DNA of 64,000 nt, taken from positions 409,177 to 473,176 of the forward strand of contig JAKSZT010054570.1 in the NCBI GenBank assembly GCA_026826555.1, read 5' to 3'. Numbering within the stretch: the first letter of the stretch is position 1; each line of letters starts with the position of its first letter. Positions 22,862 to 36,645 of this stretch are shown piece by piece. The DNA comes from Tolypeutes matacus. Taxonomy: Eukaryota; Chordata; Mammalia; Cingulata; Chlamyphoridae. The notes beneath the pieces were generated by a model, which was not told where the DNA came from, searched no databases, and worked only from the letters and a program-made list of their open reading frames with translations. Position numbers and translations under genes: made by a program.

Positions 22862-25800
22862 TGTAGGGGAGTTTACAATGTTTGCTGAACACTTGTTTAT
22901 GTATGTTCATGGGTGAATCATTCAAACATGAACATACGTAAACCATAAGTGTATAGTAAAAGTTGTGAGCTTACAAAACACGTATGCATAACATCATTCA
23001 GAGTTCCCATACTTCATCCCACCACAAATACCTTGCACTCTTCTGAAACATTTGTAACAAATTTTGAAAGAACATCTTCAAAGTATTACCACTAACTATA
23101 GTACACCTTACATTTGGTGTATTTTTCCCCCAACCCACCCTATTCGTTTTTTGTTCATAAACCATACAATTTATCTAAAGTGTACAATCAAGGGCATTTG
23201 GTATAATCACAGAGTTGCGCATTCATCACATCAATCAATATTAGAGCATTTTCATTACTCCAAAACAAACAAAACACTATCATACCCATATGATAGCGCT
23301 ATTAATTGCAAATCCTATGATGTACTTTCACCATTTCTATTCACTTACAAATATTTACAAACAACTTTTTACCAATTCTGCACTGATTAAACCTCAGCTT
23401 TCCATTCTCTAACCACATTCTATTCTCTGGTGACTTATATTCTATTAACTCCATGAGTTTGCTCAATATATTTAGTTCATAATAGTGAAATCACACAATA
23501 TTTGTCCTTTTGTGCCTGGCTTGCTTCACTCAACATAATGTCCTTCAGGTTCATCCACGTTGTCATATGCTTCATGACTTCATTTCTTCTTAGAGCTGAA
23601 TAATATTCCACCATGTGTGTATACCACAGTTTGTTTATCCATTCATCAGCTGATGGACACCTGTGTTGTCTCCATCTTTTGGAAATTGTGAATAATGTTG
23701 CTGTGAACCTCGATGTGCAGATGTCTGTTCATGCACTGCTGTCAGTTCTTCCAGGTATATACCTAGCAGTGGTAATGCTGGCTCACATGATAGATCTATA
23801 TCTAACTTCCTTCGGAAGCCAAACAGACTTCCACAGTGGCTGTACCATTCTACATTCCCACCAACAATGAATAAGCATTTCTGTCCCACCAACAATGAAT
23901 AAGAGCTTCTAGTCTGTCCACATACTCTCCAACACTTGGAGTTTCCTGGGTTTTTAAAATAGTGGCCATTCTAGGAGATGTGAAATGATATCTCATTGTA
24001 GCATTGGATTGCATTTCCCTAACAGCCATTGATGTTGGAAATTTTTTCATGTGTCTTTTCACCATTTGCATTTCTTCCTTAGAAAAATGCCTGTTCAGGT
24101 CTTTTGTCCATTTTTTAATCGGGTCATTTGTCTTTTTATTGTTAAGCTGTAGGATCTCTTTATATATCATGCATATTAGACCCTTGTCAGATGTGTGATT
24201 TCCAAATGTTTTCTCCCATTGAGTCAGCTGCCTTTTTACCCTCTACACAAAGTCCTTTGAGATGCAGTTTAAGTTTAGGGAGGTCCAATTTATCTATTTT
24301 TTCTTTTGTTGCTCATGCTTTGGGTAGAAGTTTAAGAACTCCCCCACCTACTACAAGGTCTTGTAGATGCTTCCCTACATTATCTTCCAGGAGTTTTATG
24401 GTCCTGGCTTTATGTTTAGATCTTTGATCCATTTTGAGCTGATTCTTATATAGGGATTGAGATAGGGGTCCTCTTTCATTCTTTTGGTTATGGATATCCA
24501 GTTCTCCCAGCACCATTTGTTGAAAAGTGTTCTATTCCAGAAAAGTAGACTTGTTAGGCTTATCAAAAATCAGTTGACCATAGAGGAAAGGGTCTACTGC
24601 TGAACTCTCAATTTGATTCCATTGATCAATATGTCTATCTTTATGCCAATACATGCTTTTGACCAGTGCAGCTTTATAATACACTTCAAGATCAGGAAAT
24701 GTGAGTACACCAACTTCATGCTTCTTTTTTAGGGTGTTTTTGGCTATTCAGGACCCCTTTCTTGGTAAGTGACTTTTCTATTTCTGTAAAGTAGGCTGTT
24801 GGGATTTTGATTGGTATTGCACTGAATCTATAAATCAATTTGGGTATAATCAACATCTTCATGATGTTTAGTCTTCTAGTCCATGGACATGGACTGTCCT
24901 TCCATTTGTTTAGGTCTACTTTGATTTCTTTTAGCAGTTTTTTGTAGTTTTCTAAATATAGATCCTTTACATTCCTGATTAAATTAATTCCTAGATATTT
25001 GAGTCTTTTTGTTGCTATTGTAAATGTAATTTTTTTCCTGATTTCCTCCTCAGCTTGCTCATTACTAGTGTATAGAAACGCTACTGATTTTTGCATGTTG
25101 ATCTTGTAGCCTTTCACTTTGTTGAACTCATTTATTAGCTCTAATAACTTTGTTGTAGATATTTTGGGATTTTCTAAATATAGGAACATGCTATCTGCAG
25201 ATAGTAAGAGTTTTACTTTCTCTTTTCCAATTTGGATGAATTTTATTTCTTTTTCTTGCCTAATTGCTCTAACTAAAACATCTAGCACAATGTTGAGTTA
25301 ACAGTGGTGACAGTGGGCATCCTTGTCTTGTTCCTGACCTTAGACGGAAAGCTTTGAATCTCTCTCCATTAAGTACAGTGTTGGCTGTGGGATTTTCATA
25401 TATGCCCCTTCTTATGTTGACAAACTTTCCTTCTATACCTATATTTTGAAGTGTTTTTTTTTTTAATCAAGAAAGGATGCTAGAATTTGTCAAATGCCTT
25501 TTCTGCATCAATTGAGATGATCACGTGGGTTTTTTCCTTCAATTTGTTAATGAGGTGTATTACGTTGATTGATTTTCTTATGTTGACCCACGCTTGCATA
25601 CCAGGAATAAAACCCATTTGATCATGGTGTATAATTCTTTTAAAATATGCTGTTGGATTCTATTCACTAGTATTTTGTTGAGAATTTTTGCATTTATGTT
25701 CGTTAGAGAAATTGGTCTGTAATTTTTTTTTTGTAGTGAATTTATCTGGCTTTGGTATTAGGGTGATATTGGCTTCATAAAATGTGTTGGGTAATTTTCC

Positions 25801-26580
25801 CTCCTTTTCAATATTTTGGAAGATTTTAAATAGAACTGGTGTTAATTCTTCCTGAAATGTTTGGTAGAATTCACTTGTGAAGACATCTGGTCCTGGAATT
25901 TTGTTTGTTGGAAGATTTTTGATAACTGATTCAATATCTTTACTTGTGATTAGTTTGTTGAGTTCCTGGATTTCTTGTGGAGTCAGTGTAGGTTGTTTGT
26001 GCATTTCTAGGAATTTGTCCATTTCAACCAGGTTGTCTAATTTGTTGGCATACAGTTTCTCATAATATCCTCTTTTGAACCTTTTTATTTCTGTGGGGTC
26101 ATTCATAATGCCCACCCCTCTTTATTCCTGATTTTATTTATTTGCATCTTCTCTCTTTTTCCTCTTTGTTAGTCTAGCTAAGGGTTTGTCGATTTTATTG
26201 ATCTTCTCAAAGAACCAGCTTTTGGTTTTGCTGATTTTCTCTATTGTTTTTTTGTTCTCAATTTCATTTATTTCTGCTCTAATCTTTGTTATTTCTTTCT
26301 TTCTGCTTGCTTTGGGATTGGTTTACTGGTCTTTTTTTTTTTTTTTAAGTTTCTCCAAATATCTAAGTTCCGTTAGATATTTTATTTTAGCTCTTTCTTC
26401 TTTTATAATACAGGCATTTGGTGCTATAAATTTCCTTTCAGCACTGCCTTTGCTGTATCACATAAGATTTGATAAGTTGTGTTCTTGTTTTCATTCGTCT
26501 CGAGATATCTGCTAATTTCTCTTGCAATTTCTTCTTTGACCCACTGGTTGTTTAAGAGTGTCTTGTTTAGCTTCCATATA
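22862..26580 (-). mobile_element. L1 LINE remnant: 3' UTR and ORF2 reverse transcriptase region
   Basis: Read on the minus strand, 25660-26115 encodes L1 ORF2 text (DPTEIKRFKRGYYEKLYANK, KNLPTNKIPGPDVFTSEFYQ). 24716-25288 encodes the following part, including [20 protein letters not shown]. The catalytic Y/FADD position reads SADS (near 25190), and several frames are broken between 25289 and 25659, so the enzyme is dead. The 3' UTR extends down to about 22862. At 26424-26580 the frame reads an earlier ORF2 segment (NNQWVKEEIAREISRYLETN). The endonuclease part is missing. Confidence 0.85.
22895..22943. repeat. Imperfect inverted repeat (17-bp arms)
   Basis: gtttatgtatgttcatg at 22895-22911 pairs with catgaacatacgtaaac at 22927-22943, 16 of 17 positions, around a 15-base loop. 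It lies at the start of the antisense L1 3' region, just after the composite SINE. Confidence 0.75.
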
Positions 26581-26760
26581 TGTGGCAGTTTGAGATTATT
26601 TATGAATCCCAAAAATAGAGATATGATGTTTGTAAACTCATCTATTCCTCTGGGTCTGATACCGTTTGATTGCAGTAAATTCAGCTGAGGGGCCTTTGAA
26701 AGAATCTTGCTAAGATTGCTTTTGGGCTTTTGATGTGACTAAATCAATGGGCATTCTGCA
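26581..26760 (+). mobile_element. 5' fragment of MaLR-like LTR inside L1
   Basis: Begins tgtggcagtttgagattatt and atgaatcccaaaaatagaga, the same head as the solo LTR at 6310-6976 read in reverse, and stops after about 180 bp at gggcattctgca. It separates the L1 ORF2 remnant from the L1 ORF1 remnant. Confidence 0.65.
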
Positions 26761-27155
26761 TATTATGTGTCTTGGGGTAAGTCTATTTGGTTTTATTCTA
26801 ATTGGAGTATGCTATGCTTCCTGGACATATATATTCATGTCTTTCATGAGAGTTGGGACATTTTCAGCCATTATTTCCTCAAATATTCCTTCTGCCACAC
26901 CTATAACACGTATGTTGGTGCACTTCATGCTATCACTCAACTCCCTGAACGCCTGCTCAATTTTTTCCATTCTTTTCTCTCTGTTCTTTCTTTCCAGTCT
27001 CAGCTGTTCTGTCCTCTACACCACTGATTCTTTCTTCCATGATTTTAAATCTGCTGTTGTGTGTCTCTATTGTAGTTTAATATCACTTATTGTGTCTTTC
27101 ATTCCCATAAGCTCTGTTATTTTTCTATCCAAGAGTTCAAAAAATAATTTGTGGT
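26761..27155 (-). mobile_element. L1 LINE remnant: ORF1 central part
   Basis: Minus-strand reading gives broken L1 ORF1 text, including a TPRHII segment (from ccccaagacacataat) and, at 27067-27155, FFELLDRKITELMGMKDTIS, a coiled-coil portion. Stops and frameshifts are present. It is continuous in origin with 28704-29850 once the pseudogene is removed. Confidence 0.75.
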
Positions 27156-27169
27156 TACCCAGTGTCTTC

Positions 27170-28525
<1,356 letters not shown>

Positions 28526-28537
28526 TTAATGTCTTTT

Positions 28538-28703
28538 GGGAAGCGGCTATGGCTCAATCAGTAGGGCTCCCGTTTACCATATGGGAGGCCCCGGGTTCGG
28601 TTCCCGGGGCCTCCTGGTGAAGGCAAGCCCGCCCACGCGGCGTGGTTAGCTGACCCAGCGAGCACAAGCAGCAAGGGGGGGATAAATGAATAAATAAATA
28701 AAA
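28538..28703 (+). mobile_element. tRNA-derived SINE (DAS type), sense
   Basis: Head ggaagcggctatggctcaat, B box gggttcggttcccggggc, a body with cccacgcggcgtggttagct and a tail aaatgaataaataaataaa. The 14-bp duplication tcttaatgtctttt flanks it at 28524-28537 and 28704-28717. Same subfamily, in reverse, as 36385-36574. Confidence 0.9.
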
Positions 28704-29850
28704 TCTTAATGTCTTTTATTTCTTTAGTCATGTTGTCCTTTAACTCCATTATTTGATTTGGGAGATTTTATGAACCTCGCTGTTTAGTTGTTTCAAGTCC
28801 TGTGTCTTGTCTAAAGCTTTGATTTTGTTCCTTTCCCTGAGTCATATCTTCCTTTTCCTTAGTATGGCTTGTAATTTTTTGCTGATGTCTAGGCATCTGA
28901 TTCTTACACTGAATTTAGTCTGACATTCAGTTTCTCTCTCTTGGCTAGGGAGTTACTGTTAAGTAGTTGTGTGCTACCACTGTTTTTTGACTCTTGGTTC
29001 TACTTGTTCTAGATATTTTAGGATTGCCCCTATTTAACTGCTCAAGCCAGGGCTAAGGACCCAGTAATGGCGTACAGGCCAGTTTCCAAGAGACTTGGAG
29101 AGGGGGGGGTCAGTAAAGGCACCTGCTTGCCTATTTATTTATTTTTACCTTTTCATGCACTTTTCTAGTCTGGTCAGCAGATGGCGCTCTTTGGCATACC
29201 ACTCAGCTCAAATCCCAGGTGCTCAGGGGGGAATGCATTCAAGGTAATTCCACCATGGGCCATGCAGAAGTAATGTCCTCAGTGCTTATAAACAAACTTT
29301 CTCAGAAATGGTTCTCCTCCCTTGGCTGGCCACACCTTCCTTCCCTCTGCCTCCTCAGCATCCAGCCCAGGGCATTAGGGAGGGTGTTTGAGAAGGCAAA
29401 TTATCTTTAGCTCCTGGTGGTTCTCAGTGTAAACAATGTTCCTGCCCTACCCAGCCTGGAAGTATGGGATCCCTCCAAGGCAGCAGACCAAGTTTGCTGG
29501 CCAAATTCTAGATTTCCTATAGGCTGTGTCCCTCCCTCTCCCCTTTCTTGGGGAAGAGGACCTCTGCAACCCCCTCAGTCTGCATCCACTTTAGTCCAAG
29601 CTGCTGTAGTCCGCAGACAGCTGCTTGCTCTAAGGGTCGGGGAATGGGCACCAGCTGCTGCTGCTGCAACTTTACTCATGGGATTTTCCACCAGCTGAGA
29701 CTCCTTTTTCTCTTGGATGATATCTTGCCTTCCCCTGGTATCCTGGGCCCCTGAACAGCCCTCCATTCTCCACCTGTCCTCTAGATATTTTTTTCTGGGA
29801 GAGAAATGATCCCTCTGCCTCTCTGACACTCCATCTTTCCAGAATTCTCT
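28704..29850 (-). mobile_element. L1 LINE remnant: ORF1 start and 5' UTR
   Basis: Minus-strand reading near 28720-28749 gives MELKDNMTKEIKDIK, the coiled-coil part of L1 ORF1, which joins KKTLG across the SINE and pseudogene. Sequence further right is GC-richer and matches the layout of an L1 5' UTR, ending near ctctgacactccatctttcc. The 5' limit is approximate. Confidence 0.6.
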
Positions 29851-29859
29851 CAGTTACTT

Positions 29860-30593
29860 TTAAAGTACTCTTCCTTATCTCAGAGCCTGCTCTTATTTTC
29901 AGGAAACCTTGGTTTCCTTAGCCTGCTTCTGTTGCTCTGAGATAAGCCAGGTCAAACATCACCTAGGAGGGCTCAGCACCTCTGGAGAAACCCTTCCTAC
30001 CTCTCTTGCTTTACACATTGTTCTTGATTGTATAAACTGAGCAAAATTGGATAACGGAAATAACATATGCAGAAGCACCCAGCACATATCTGGCAGTGTG
30101 AAGTCATTCCTGCATTCATTCATTCTCTTTGTACTTATAATATATAGTAGTTGCTCTACAGATACAAACACAAAAGGATATGTAGAAATGGAAAACCATT
30201 TTTCAAATGTTTCCTCCCCTAAGTTGATGTCTAGTAACTGAAAATCTACAGGCACCCAAAATTCGCTCAGCAGAAGTGTCTTGAGGCAAAAACTGCTTCC
30301 AGTCCTGGTTGTAACAGAGTGGAATACACCAGAAAGAAAGACACAGTCTCAAGGAAATGGTACATGAGATCCTCATGGGAACAAGCTGAGCGCAGCAAGC
30401 TGCAGGAAGAACAGAACCAGGAAAGGCCTGAGCCCCAGGGATCCGAAAACAGGGTCTGAAAGGAGCAAGAGTGAGACTGAAGTGGTATCCTTGGGAAGGG
30501 AGGAACTGGCCTCCCCCTACATCTGTCAAAGGAAAAGTAGATGTGTGGAAGTAGAGAAAATATTTGGGGAAGAGAGCATTGGTTTATTCAAAC
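29860..30593 (+). other. Intronic stretch without recognised element
   Basis: No gene or confident repeat is seen. Short open frames only. Confidence 0.5.
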
Positions 30594-30603
30594 CTTTAGC
30601 AAG

Positions 30604-31094
30604 CAGGGGGCAGATGTGGCTCAAATGGCTGGGCATCCGTCTGCCATATGGAGAGACCTGGGTACGATCCCTGGGACCTCCTGGTAAAATAAAGAAAAAT
30701 ATAGAAGGTGCGCATGCCGCCAGGCCCCCATGCATGGGCGTGCCGCCTGGTCTGGCACGCAGGCATGCCAGGCCCCGCCGAGCCACGCAGCAAGATGATG
30801 ACATAACAGGGGAGAGAGACAGGGGAGAGCCAAGATGAGACAAGCCGAAAAACCAGGAACTGAGATGGCACAGGCAGAAGGGCGTCTCTCTCCGACGTCA
30901 GAGGTCCCCGGGGTCAAATCTCGGTGAAGACAGGAGGAGAAGGATGAGAAGAGGGGGCAGGAAACAGACACAGAGAATTGCCCAACGAATGGACACAAAA
31001 CAGCAAATGGCGGAGGAGGGGATTAAAATGGATAAAATAAATAAATAAATCTTTAAAAATATATATATATATATATATATAAACAAAAAGAAAT
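30604..31094 (+). mobile_element. Composite tRNA-VNTR-tRNA SINE (DAS type), full length
   Basis: Left unit cagatgtggctcaaatggct, an array of about three caggcccc-type units, the ccacgcagcaagatgatgac bridge, right unit with tggcacaggcagaagggcg, then aaataaataaatcttt and a TA-repeat tail. The duplication ctttagcaag is at 30594-30603 and 31095-31104. Confidence 0.88.
31059..31081 (+). repeat. (AT)n microsatellite at SINE tail
   Basis: About eleven AT dinucleotides grown from the A-rich 3' tail of the composite SINE. Confidence 0.9.
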
Positions 31095-31104
31095 CTTTAG
31101 CAAG

Positions 31105-31550
31105 TGTTTATTGAGCACTTGCCGTGTACCAGGGATTAGCCAAGGGTTGGGCAGCCCCGGATGAGTTAGGCATGGTCTTACCTTTGAGGAGCTCACGGTC
31201 TAGCAGGTGAATACAGTTAGCATGGTAAGGGTTATAATAGAAGTAGGTACAAAGGCTAATTGTGCCTACTATTGTCATTCAATGAGGTGTCTTTGAACCA
31301 GGTTTTGAAGGGTAAATTGGAGTTTTAACAGGTGGCTGTGGAAGGCAAAATTGCTTCAGTGTTGCTGAATAAAACCAAATAGTTTGGCATGGTGAAGTTT
31401 TGGATGTAAGAAACAAAAAACTAAGGCTGGAGAGGTAGGCAGGGATTACGAAGGGCTTGTCGTAGTCAGAAGATTAGGCTTGATCCTCTGCGCACTGGGA
31501 AGCCATTGCTGGGCAAGGCAGCAGCATGGCCACGAGGAGGAGGATGGATC
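31105..31550 (+). repeat. Ancient mammal-wide repeat, class unassigned
   Basis: Text of the type tttattgagcacttgccgtg, taccagggattag and tgaggagctcacggtctag, then cagaagattaggcttgatcc near the end, recurs widely in mammalian genomes. I cannot name the family with confidence. Confidence 0.4.
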
Positions 31551-32099
31551 CAGACTTCACCCAGGATGAAGGGATACCAGGGTCCAGGCATCCCTGTGGC
31601 CCCTCAACACAGTGACAAATGCCAACGCCTGTGGCGTGATGGGCAGGCCCTTCCCCCCTAGGAAAATAGCCCTATTTCAAATGCATGTTTTCTCAGCTGT
31701 TCCTTCTCTTGTCAGAGCCGCTCTCCTTTTAGCAAGTACTGTATTTCCTGAGAAGACACATGAACTCTCTGGAATCCTACAGAAGTAGCACTGACCTTAG
31801 AGTAGCTAAACTAAGAGCCAAGTCCCCGTTGTGACCCCACTGTCTGTGCGGCTGTGGGGGCCAGCGGCTCAGCCTCTCAGCCTCCCGGACAACAAATTCC
31901 TCTTTTTCCCCTGGTCTGTGCAGAGGATGAGATCTGGCCTTCCAGAAATTCTGGTTTGCCAAGATCCTATCTTAAGCCTTCCAGAATCAAACTCAGTTAT
32001 TTTTCCTGAAAGCTTCCTAGTGACCCTTCCAGGGGAGCTTTTATGTTGTTATATGTAGAAAACAGTTTAATTCCATTTAATACATGTTTTGTTTGGTTT

Positions 32100-32830
32100 A
32101 ATGACTTCAAGCAGATTCAAAAAGGGGCCTGGGAAAATAAGGGGCCTGGCCCCTTTAAGAAACCAGGTGGTAAAGTAAGGCTTGTTGGTGGGTGTGGGGC
32201 TCTGCCTGGGAGGTGGGATCAACTGAGGCAATTATATTTCACTCATCTCTTAGAAAAGGTATTTTCAGCATTGCTGGCCAGAGGGAGAGAGAGAAGAGTC
32301 CCAGCAGCTTGGCATGCTTGGTATGCTTGGTGGCAGGAAAAACTGCTTAGGCAAGGAGAAACTAAGACCCCCTTAGGGAAAAGTGATCTCAGAGAGGAGC
32401 AAGGAGGGCTGAGCGGTCATTAACAGGACCTTTAATATTTGTATGCTAAATATATCCTAGGTGAAAACAGAACCGAGGGCCAAAGCTTGAGAGGGCCCTA
32501 GATGGAAAAAAATAAGCCCGTATTGGGAATTTTATGTTAGAGTTAGCAGACAGGTAAGGGATTGGTACTTTGGAAGATTGGCTGCCTTTAACCTTTACCC
32601 TGGCAGGGACTCCACACTTGTGAGTAGAGGGAACCCATTTTCCTGTTCTCCAAGCACCTATTCTTTTTATAGTGAGCCGAGCTGGTGAGTGAGTCTGTTG
32701 TACGCTATAAGCTGGCTTCTCTCTAAATGAAATGTTGTGCCTGGGGGTGGGACATCTCCCACAAGGTCTGGCAATCCGATTTCCCCCAAAGTCTGGCAAT
32801 CTAAATTCCCTGGCAAAAAAAAAAATACAG
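32100..32830 (+). repeat. Possible old LTR-derived sequence
   Basis: Composition and phrases such as ggcctggcccctttaagaaa and cgctataagctggcttctct suggest an old ERV LTR. There is an internal near-duplicate ggtctggcaatccgatttcc / aagtctggcaatctaaattc at 32765-32805. Ends are undefined. Confidence 0.25.
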
Positions 32831-33574
32831 CGGTTTCTGAGATTTGCCCCTCAAGAAAACTCTTCTAGGAATACAAACCTCAGACTGAAGGTAAGCAAGG
32901 AATTTTTACCAAAACAACTCACCCCAAACACTGAGGAATTGAAGTTTTGGTCTTTGATGTGTGCATTATACAAAGAAAGTTTTAAGTTTAGTCATACATT
33001 AAAACCAGGAAGGGTGAATGGTTTATTCAGAAGACAATCAAATAAACCAATAAACCTAAGACTTGTTCTTAACCTCCATGGCTCTGCTCTCCCTTCCCTT
33101 CTGCTGGGAAGTAAAACGAGCTGCAGTCACTGCAAATGAGGTCCCCCCACCACAAATGAGGATACAGGTGTGAACTGCGTCATCTTTTTGATGGAACTGG
33201 GTAAGCTTTAGCTGCCACTACAGTAACTTTACAGCTCTGCTGCTTCTCACATCCTCTGACCATAGTAGCTGCAGAGGCAGAGGGTGGAAAACACCCTTGG
33301 AGAGTATCTGAAGCCAGTTTGTCTGAGGGACTTACTTCCCCTGTGGCTGGATCTCAGCCTCCTTTCTTCAGGGAGCTGTTTTTAGAATTCTGATGGAAGA
33401 AAGAAGATAGAGGCAGGAGGTGGTGAAGCCTGTGGGAGCCTCGGGAGGTCTCCTGGATGCTGTGGGAGGAGGGGAGTCACCAGCTGCTTTCCGCCTGACT
33501 CAAAGGCTGGCAAGTTGCTTTGCCACAGTGCCTGGCTCCCCACCACGATCCTTGGAGATTATACCGAGTTCAAC

Positions 33575-33725
33575 AAATATTTACTGAGAACCGACCACCA
33601 CAGTCACTGAGCTCGCATGTATTTAATCTTCAGAATAACTCTCTAAGGTATGCCATTTAACAGATGAGGAGACTGTTCCAAGAAGTTAAATCCTTTGCCC
33701 AAGGTCATAGAGCTAGAGAGTGGTA
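33575..33725 (+). repeat. MIR-like fragment
   Basis: Contains aacaaatatttactgagaac, ccatttaacagatgaggaga and cccaaggtcatagagctaga, typical of the mammalian MIR family. Confidence 0.65.
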
Positions 33726-33812
33726 AAAGTGGCTCGGGCCGTCAAGGATTTATAACACAGGGATAGGGAAGCATCCCAGACAAGGGTTTTAGAACTGGAC
33801 CTTGAAGGATGG

Positions 33813-34415
33813 TGTTTTCATTTGCTAAAAGCTGCTGGAGGCCATATACCAGAAATGGGTTGGCTTTTATAGTGGGAATTTATTAGGTTAAAAGCTGAAG
33901 CTGTGAAAATGTCCAAATCAAGGCATCACATCAGAGATGCTGTCTCACCAAAGATCAGCTGCTGGCGATCCTGGTTTCCTGCCTGGCATGACACAGTGGC
34001 CGCATCTGCCTTCTACCCCAGGCCCACTTTCTCCCCGAGCTAGCTGTGGGCGACCAAGTGCATGGCAGGGCACAATATGGATCCACTCAGCTCTGCCCTC
34101 TCCCCTTTCCTCCAGGCCTCATTGCTCGTTCTGCTTCTGTGGCTTTGCTCTCTCCCAGCTTCCTTTCCGAGCTCCTGGGTTCCTTTTCTCTGTTTCTGCA
34201 GCTTTATACTCACTCCTCTGTTTATTAAGGACCCCACTAAGAGGATTAGGCCCCACACTGGGTCCTGCAGTCTAATCAAAGGCCCTTAACTGAAGCGATC
34301 TAATAAAAAGTGATCTAACCCAAAGATCCCACATTCAATAGGTTTACATGCACAGGAATGGCTTAGCTTTAAGAACATAATTTTCTGGGGTCCACAAGGC
34401 TCAAACCAGCACACA
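33813..34415 (-). mobile_element. MaLR-like LTR, antisense
   Basis: Begins tgttttcatttgctaaaagc and ends ttctggggtccacaaggctc plus aaaccagcaca, parallel to the LTR at 59541-59985. TG...CA ends are present; no target duplication was evident. Confidence 0.6.
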
Positions 34416-35107
34416 TGAGCAGGCTTGAGATAGGAAGTAAGAGGGGATGCATGATCAAAGTGACAGGGTGTGAAAGAGCCTCTCCAGGAAAAGCCACTAG
34501 TCCTGGACCTTGGATCTGGAGATGAGAACAGTGGATCCATAGGGCCTTTGAGGGATGCCAAATAAATGTTAATACCCTCTCACAGGCTGTTTACAGGGGC
34601 TAAAGGCCTGATTAAATGAGTTTGGTGTCAGTGACTTTTTCCCTGGTTCTAAAACTTTCTAGTCCTAAAATACCTGTTTACTCTCACTGGCCTTTCTTCA
34701 TTTGAGAAGCCCAGGAACAAAAGCTAGGAAAAGGACTCATCTGTCCACCTGGCTGCCCAGTCCATTCTTACAAATCCAACTGAGCAGAATTTCTGGGCAT
34801 TAGTGACATCTTCCAATTGCAATGGGAAAGTTGCCACGGCATTCAGGGCTGGGCAGGGAAAGCTCTTTATTATTTGATTGGGCATATTTTATTGAACACT
34901 TACTGTGAACCAGGCATTTTGGTAGAGCAGTGGAGAAACAAAATCAGACAGGACAAACTCTCAGTTTCCAAAGAACATTCAGTAGAGTTGGGGAGACAAC
35001 CAAGACTAACAGCAGAGGTGCAGGGGACACTTGGGAGAAATTTCTGCTGCTCTTTCTTCCCAGCGAAGTACCAGGCACCCCATATGGCCCCCAGTGAAAG
35101 ACTAATC

Positions 35108-35330
35108 CTGGGAGACATGGTGCACTGGGCTGTGAGTCTGAAGACCCAAGTTCAAGTTCTGGTGTGGCCACTTTACTAGTGATGTGACCTTGAGAAAACT
35201 CACTGCCCTTGTCTGAGACTCAGCTGCTTGGCCTACAAAGTGGGGGTAATACCACCCACCTTAGAGGATTGCTGCAAAGATCAAATGAGACCGTCTAATA
35301 AAAGTGCTTTGAAGGATCGTAAAGTACCAT
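35108..35330 (+). repeat. MIR SINE
   Basis: Sense MIR with gaagacccaagttcaagttc, gatgtgaccttgagaaaact and aggattgctgcaaagatcaa. Good match to the family. Confidence 0.8.
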
Positions 35331-36285
35331 ATTAAGAGACTGCCTTTCGGAAATAGCATTTCATAAAGTGCACCCACAGGCCAGGCTTTCACATTTTGAA
35401 ATCGATGCCCTCCAGGAGAGTCTGACCAGAAATTCGTCTTTATTTTGCTTTGGGGATGACTCCTGTCCTTCCCATATGGATCACATTTCCCACGGATGTC
35501 ATGGAAAAGAGAAGTGCCATGTCAAAAGAAGGATACAGGCCTACTTCCCCCAGCCTCCTGGGAGGCGGGGCCAGCCCTTGGGCTGCAGGCTGGCTGGGGG
35601 CACTGGGAGTTCTTTCTTTACAAGAGAATGAAAGTTCAACTTCCTTAATGGGCAGATGGTCCAAATTATCCCCCGGACTCTATTCTGCAGCTGCAGAAAA
35701 TCAGAGCCTATTTTCCCAGAGCCATGTGTTTATTTCTGTTCTCCACAACCTCCTTTCTTTTGACTTGTTTTGCTTTGGCAGGGGCTGGGAAGGCAGGAAA
35801 AACAAACCTAAAGGAGCTGCAAGGTTTCAGGTCTAGGATGGGGTTTTCCTCCCCTCTTTTCCCTTAAAAGTTGCCTAGGTTTTAGGGCCCTTCTGATGCA
35901 CAGCCAAGCAAGTTCTGGGGTATTTAATGATCAGTTCTGTTCTTAGGGCCTCTCAGAGGGCTGTGAATCCCTATTCATTCACTTGCTCATTCATTTAATA
36001 CCATTTTTTGAGCATTGTAACATGCCAGCCCTCTGTTTGCAAATGGGATTGCAAGTGTGAACGACATTCAATGGCTCTTGCCTTCCAGGAGCTTACAACA
36101 GTGAGTAAATAGTAAATGTAAAAAGGGAAGTGTAGTATAATGTTTATCATATGTGGGGAACACCTGATGGGGCCACAGGTCAGGGAAGCCTTCCTTCCCG
36201 AGGAGATGATGTATGCATGCCTCACTCACAAGGTCCAATGATTTGTAAATTGTGTAGCAGGGACTTGATCCCAGAACTCCCTGCC

Positions 36286-36645
36286 AGGCAGTGGTTCTCA
36301 GCCTTTGCTGTGCATTGCCTGGGAACTTCAAAAAATACAGATGACCCAATACTGGTAGTTTAAAGAGCTCTTCAGGTGATTCTTTTTTTTTTTTTTTTTT
36401 TTTTAAGATTATTATTTATTTATTCATTTATCCCCCCCTTGCTGCTTGTGCTCGCCAGGTCAGCCAACCACGCCATGCAGGCGGGCTTGCATTCACCAGG
36501 AGGCCCTGGGAACCGAACCCGGGGCCTCCCATATGGCAAACGGGAGCCCCACTGATTGAGCCACAGCCGCCCCCCTTCAGGTGATTCTTATATGCAGTCA
36601 GGACTGGGAAGCACTTCAAGTCTCAGGCTCTTTCCTTTACACCTG
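36286..36645 (+). mobile_element. MER5-like hAT element split by a SINE
   Basis: Starts cagtggttctcagcctttgc, the terminal motif of MER5 elements, runs to about 36384 and continues after the SINE from 36575 with caggtgattcttatatgcag. The nested SINE occupies 36385-36574. Confidence 0.6.
36385..36574 (-). mobile_element. tRNA-derived SINE (DAS type), antisense
   Basis: Poly(T), then attatttatttattcattta, a gtcagccaaccacgccatgc body and gaaccgaacccggggcctcc. It ends with agccacagccgcccc, the complement of the SINE head. The perfect 15-bp duplication cttcaggtgattctt is at 36370-36384 and 36575-36589. Confidence 0.92.

Noticed and set aside
24716..25288. Functional reverse transcriptase gene
   Set aside because: The catalytic motif is altered to SADS and neighbouring frames are broken; this is an inactive L1 remnant.
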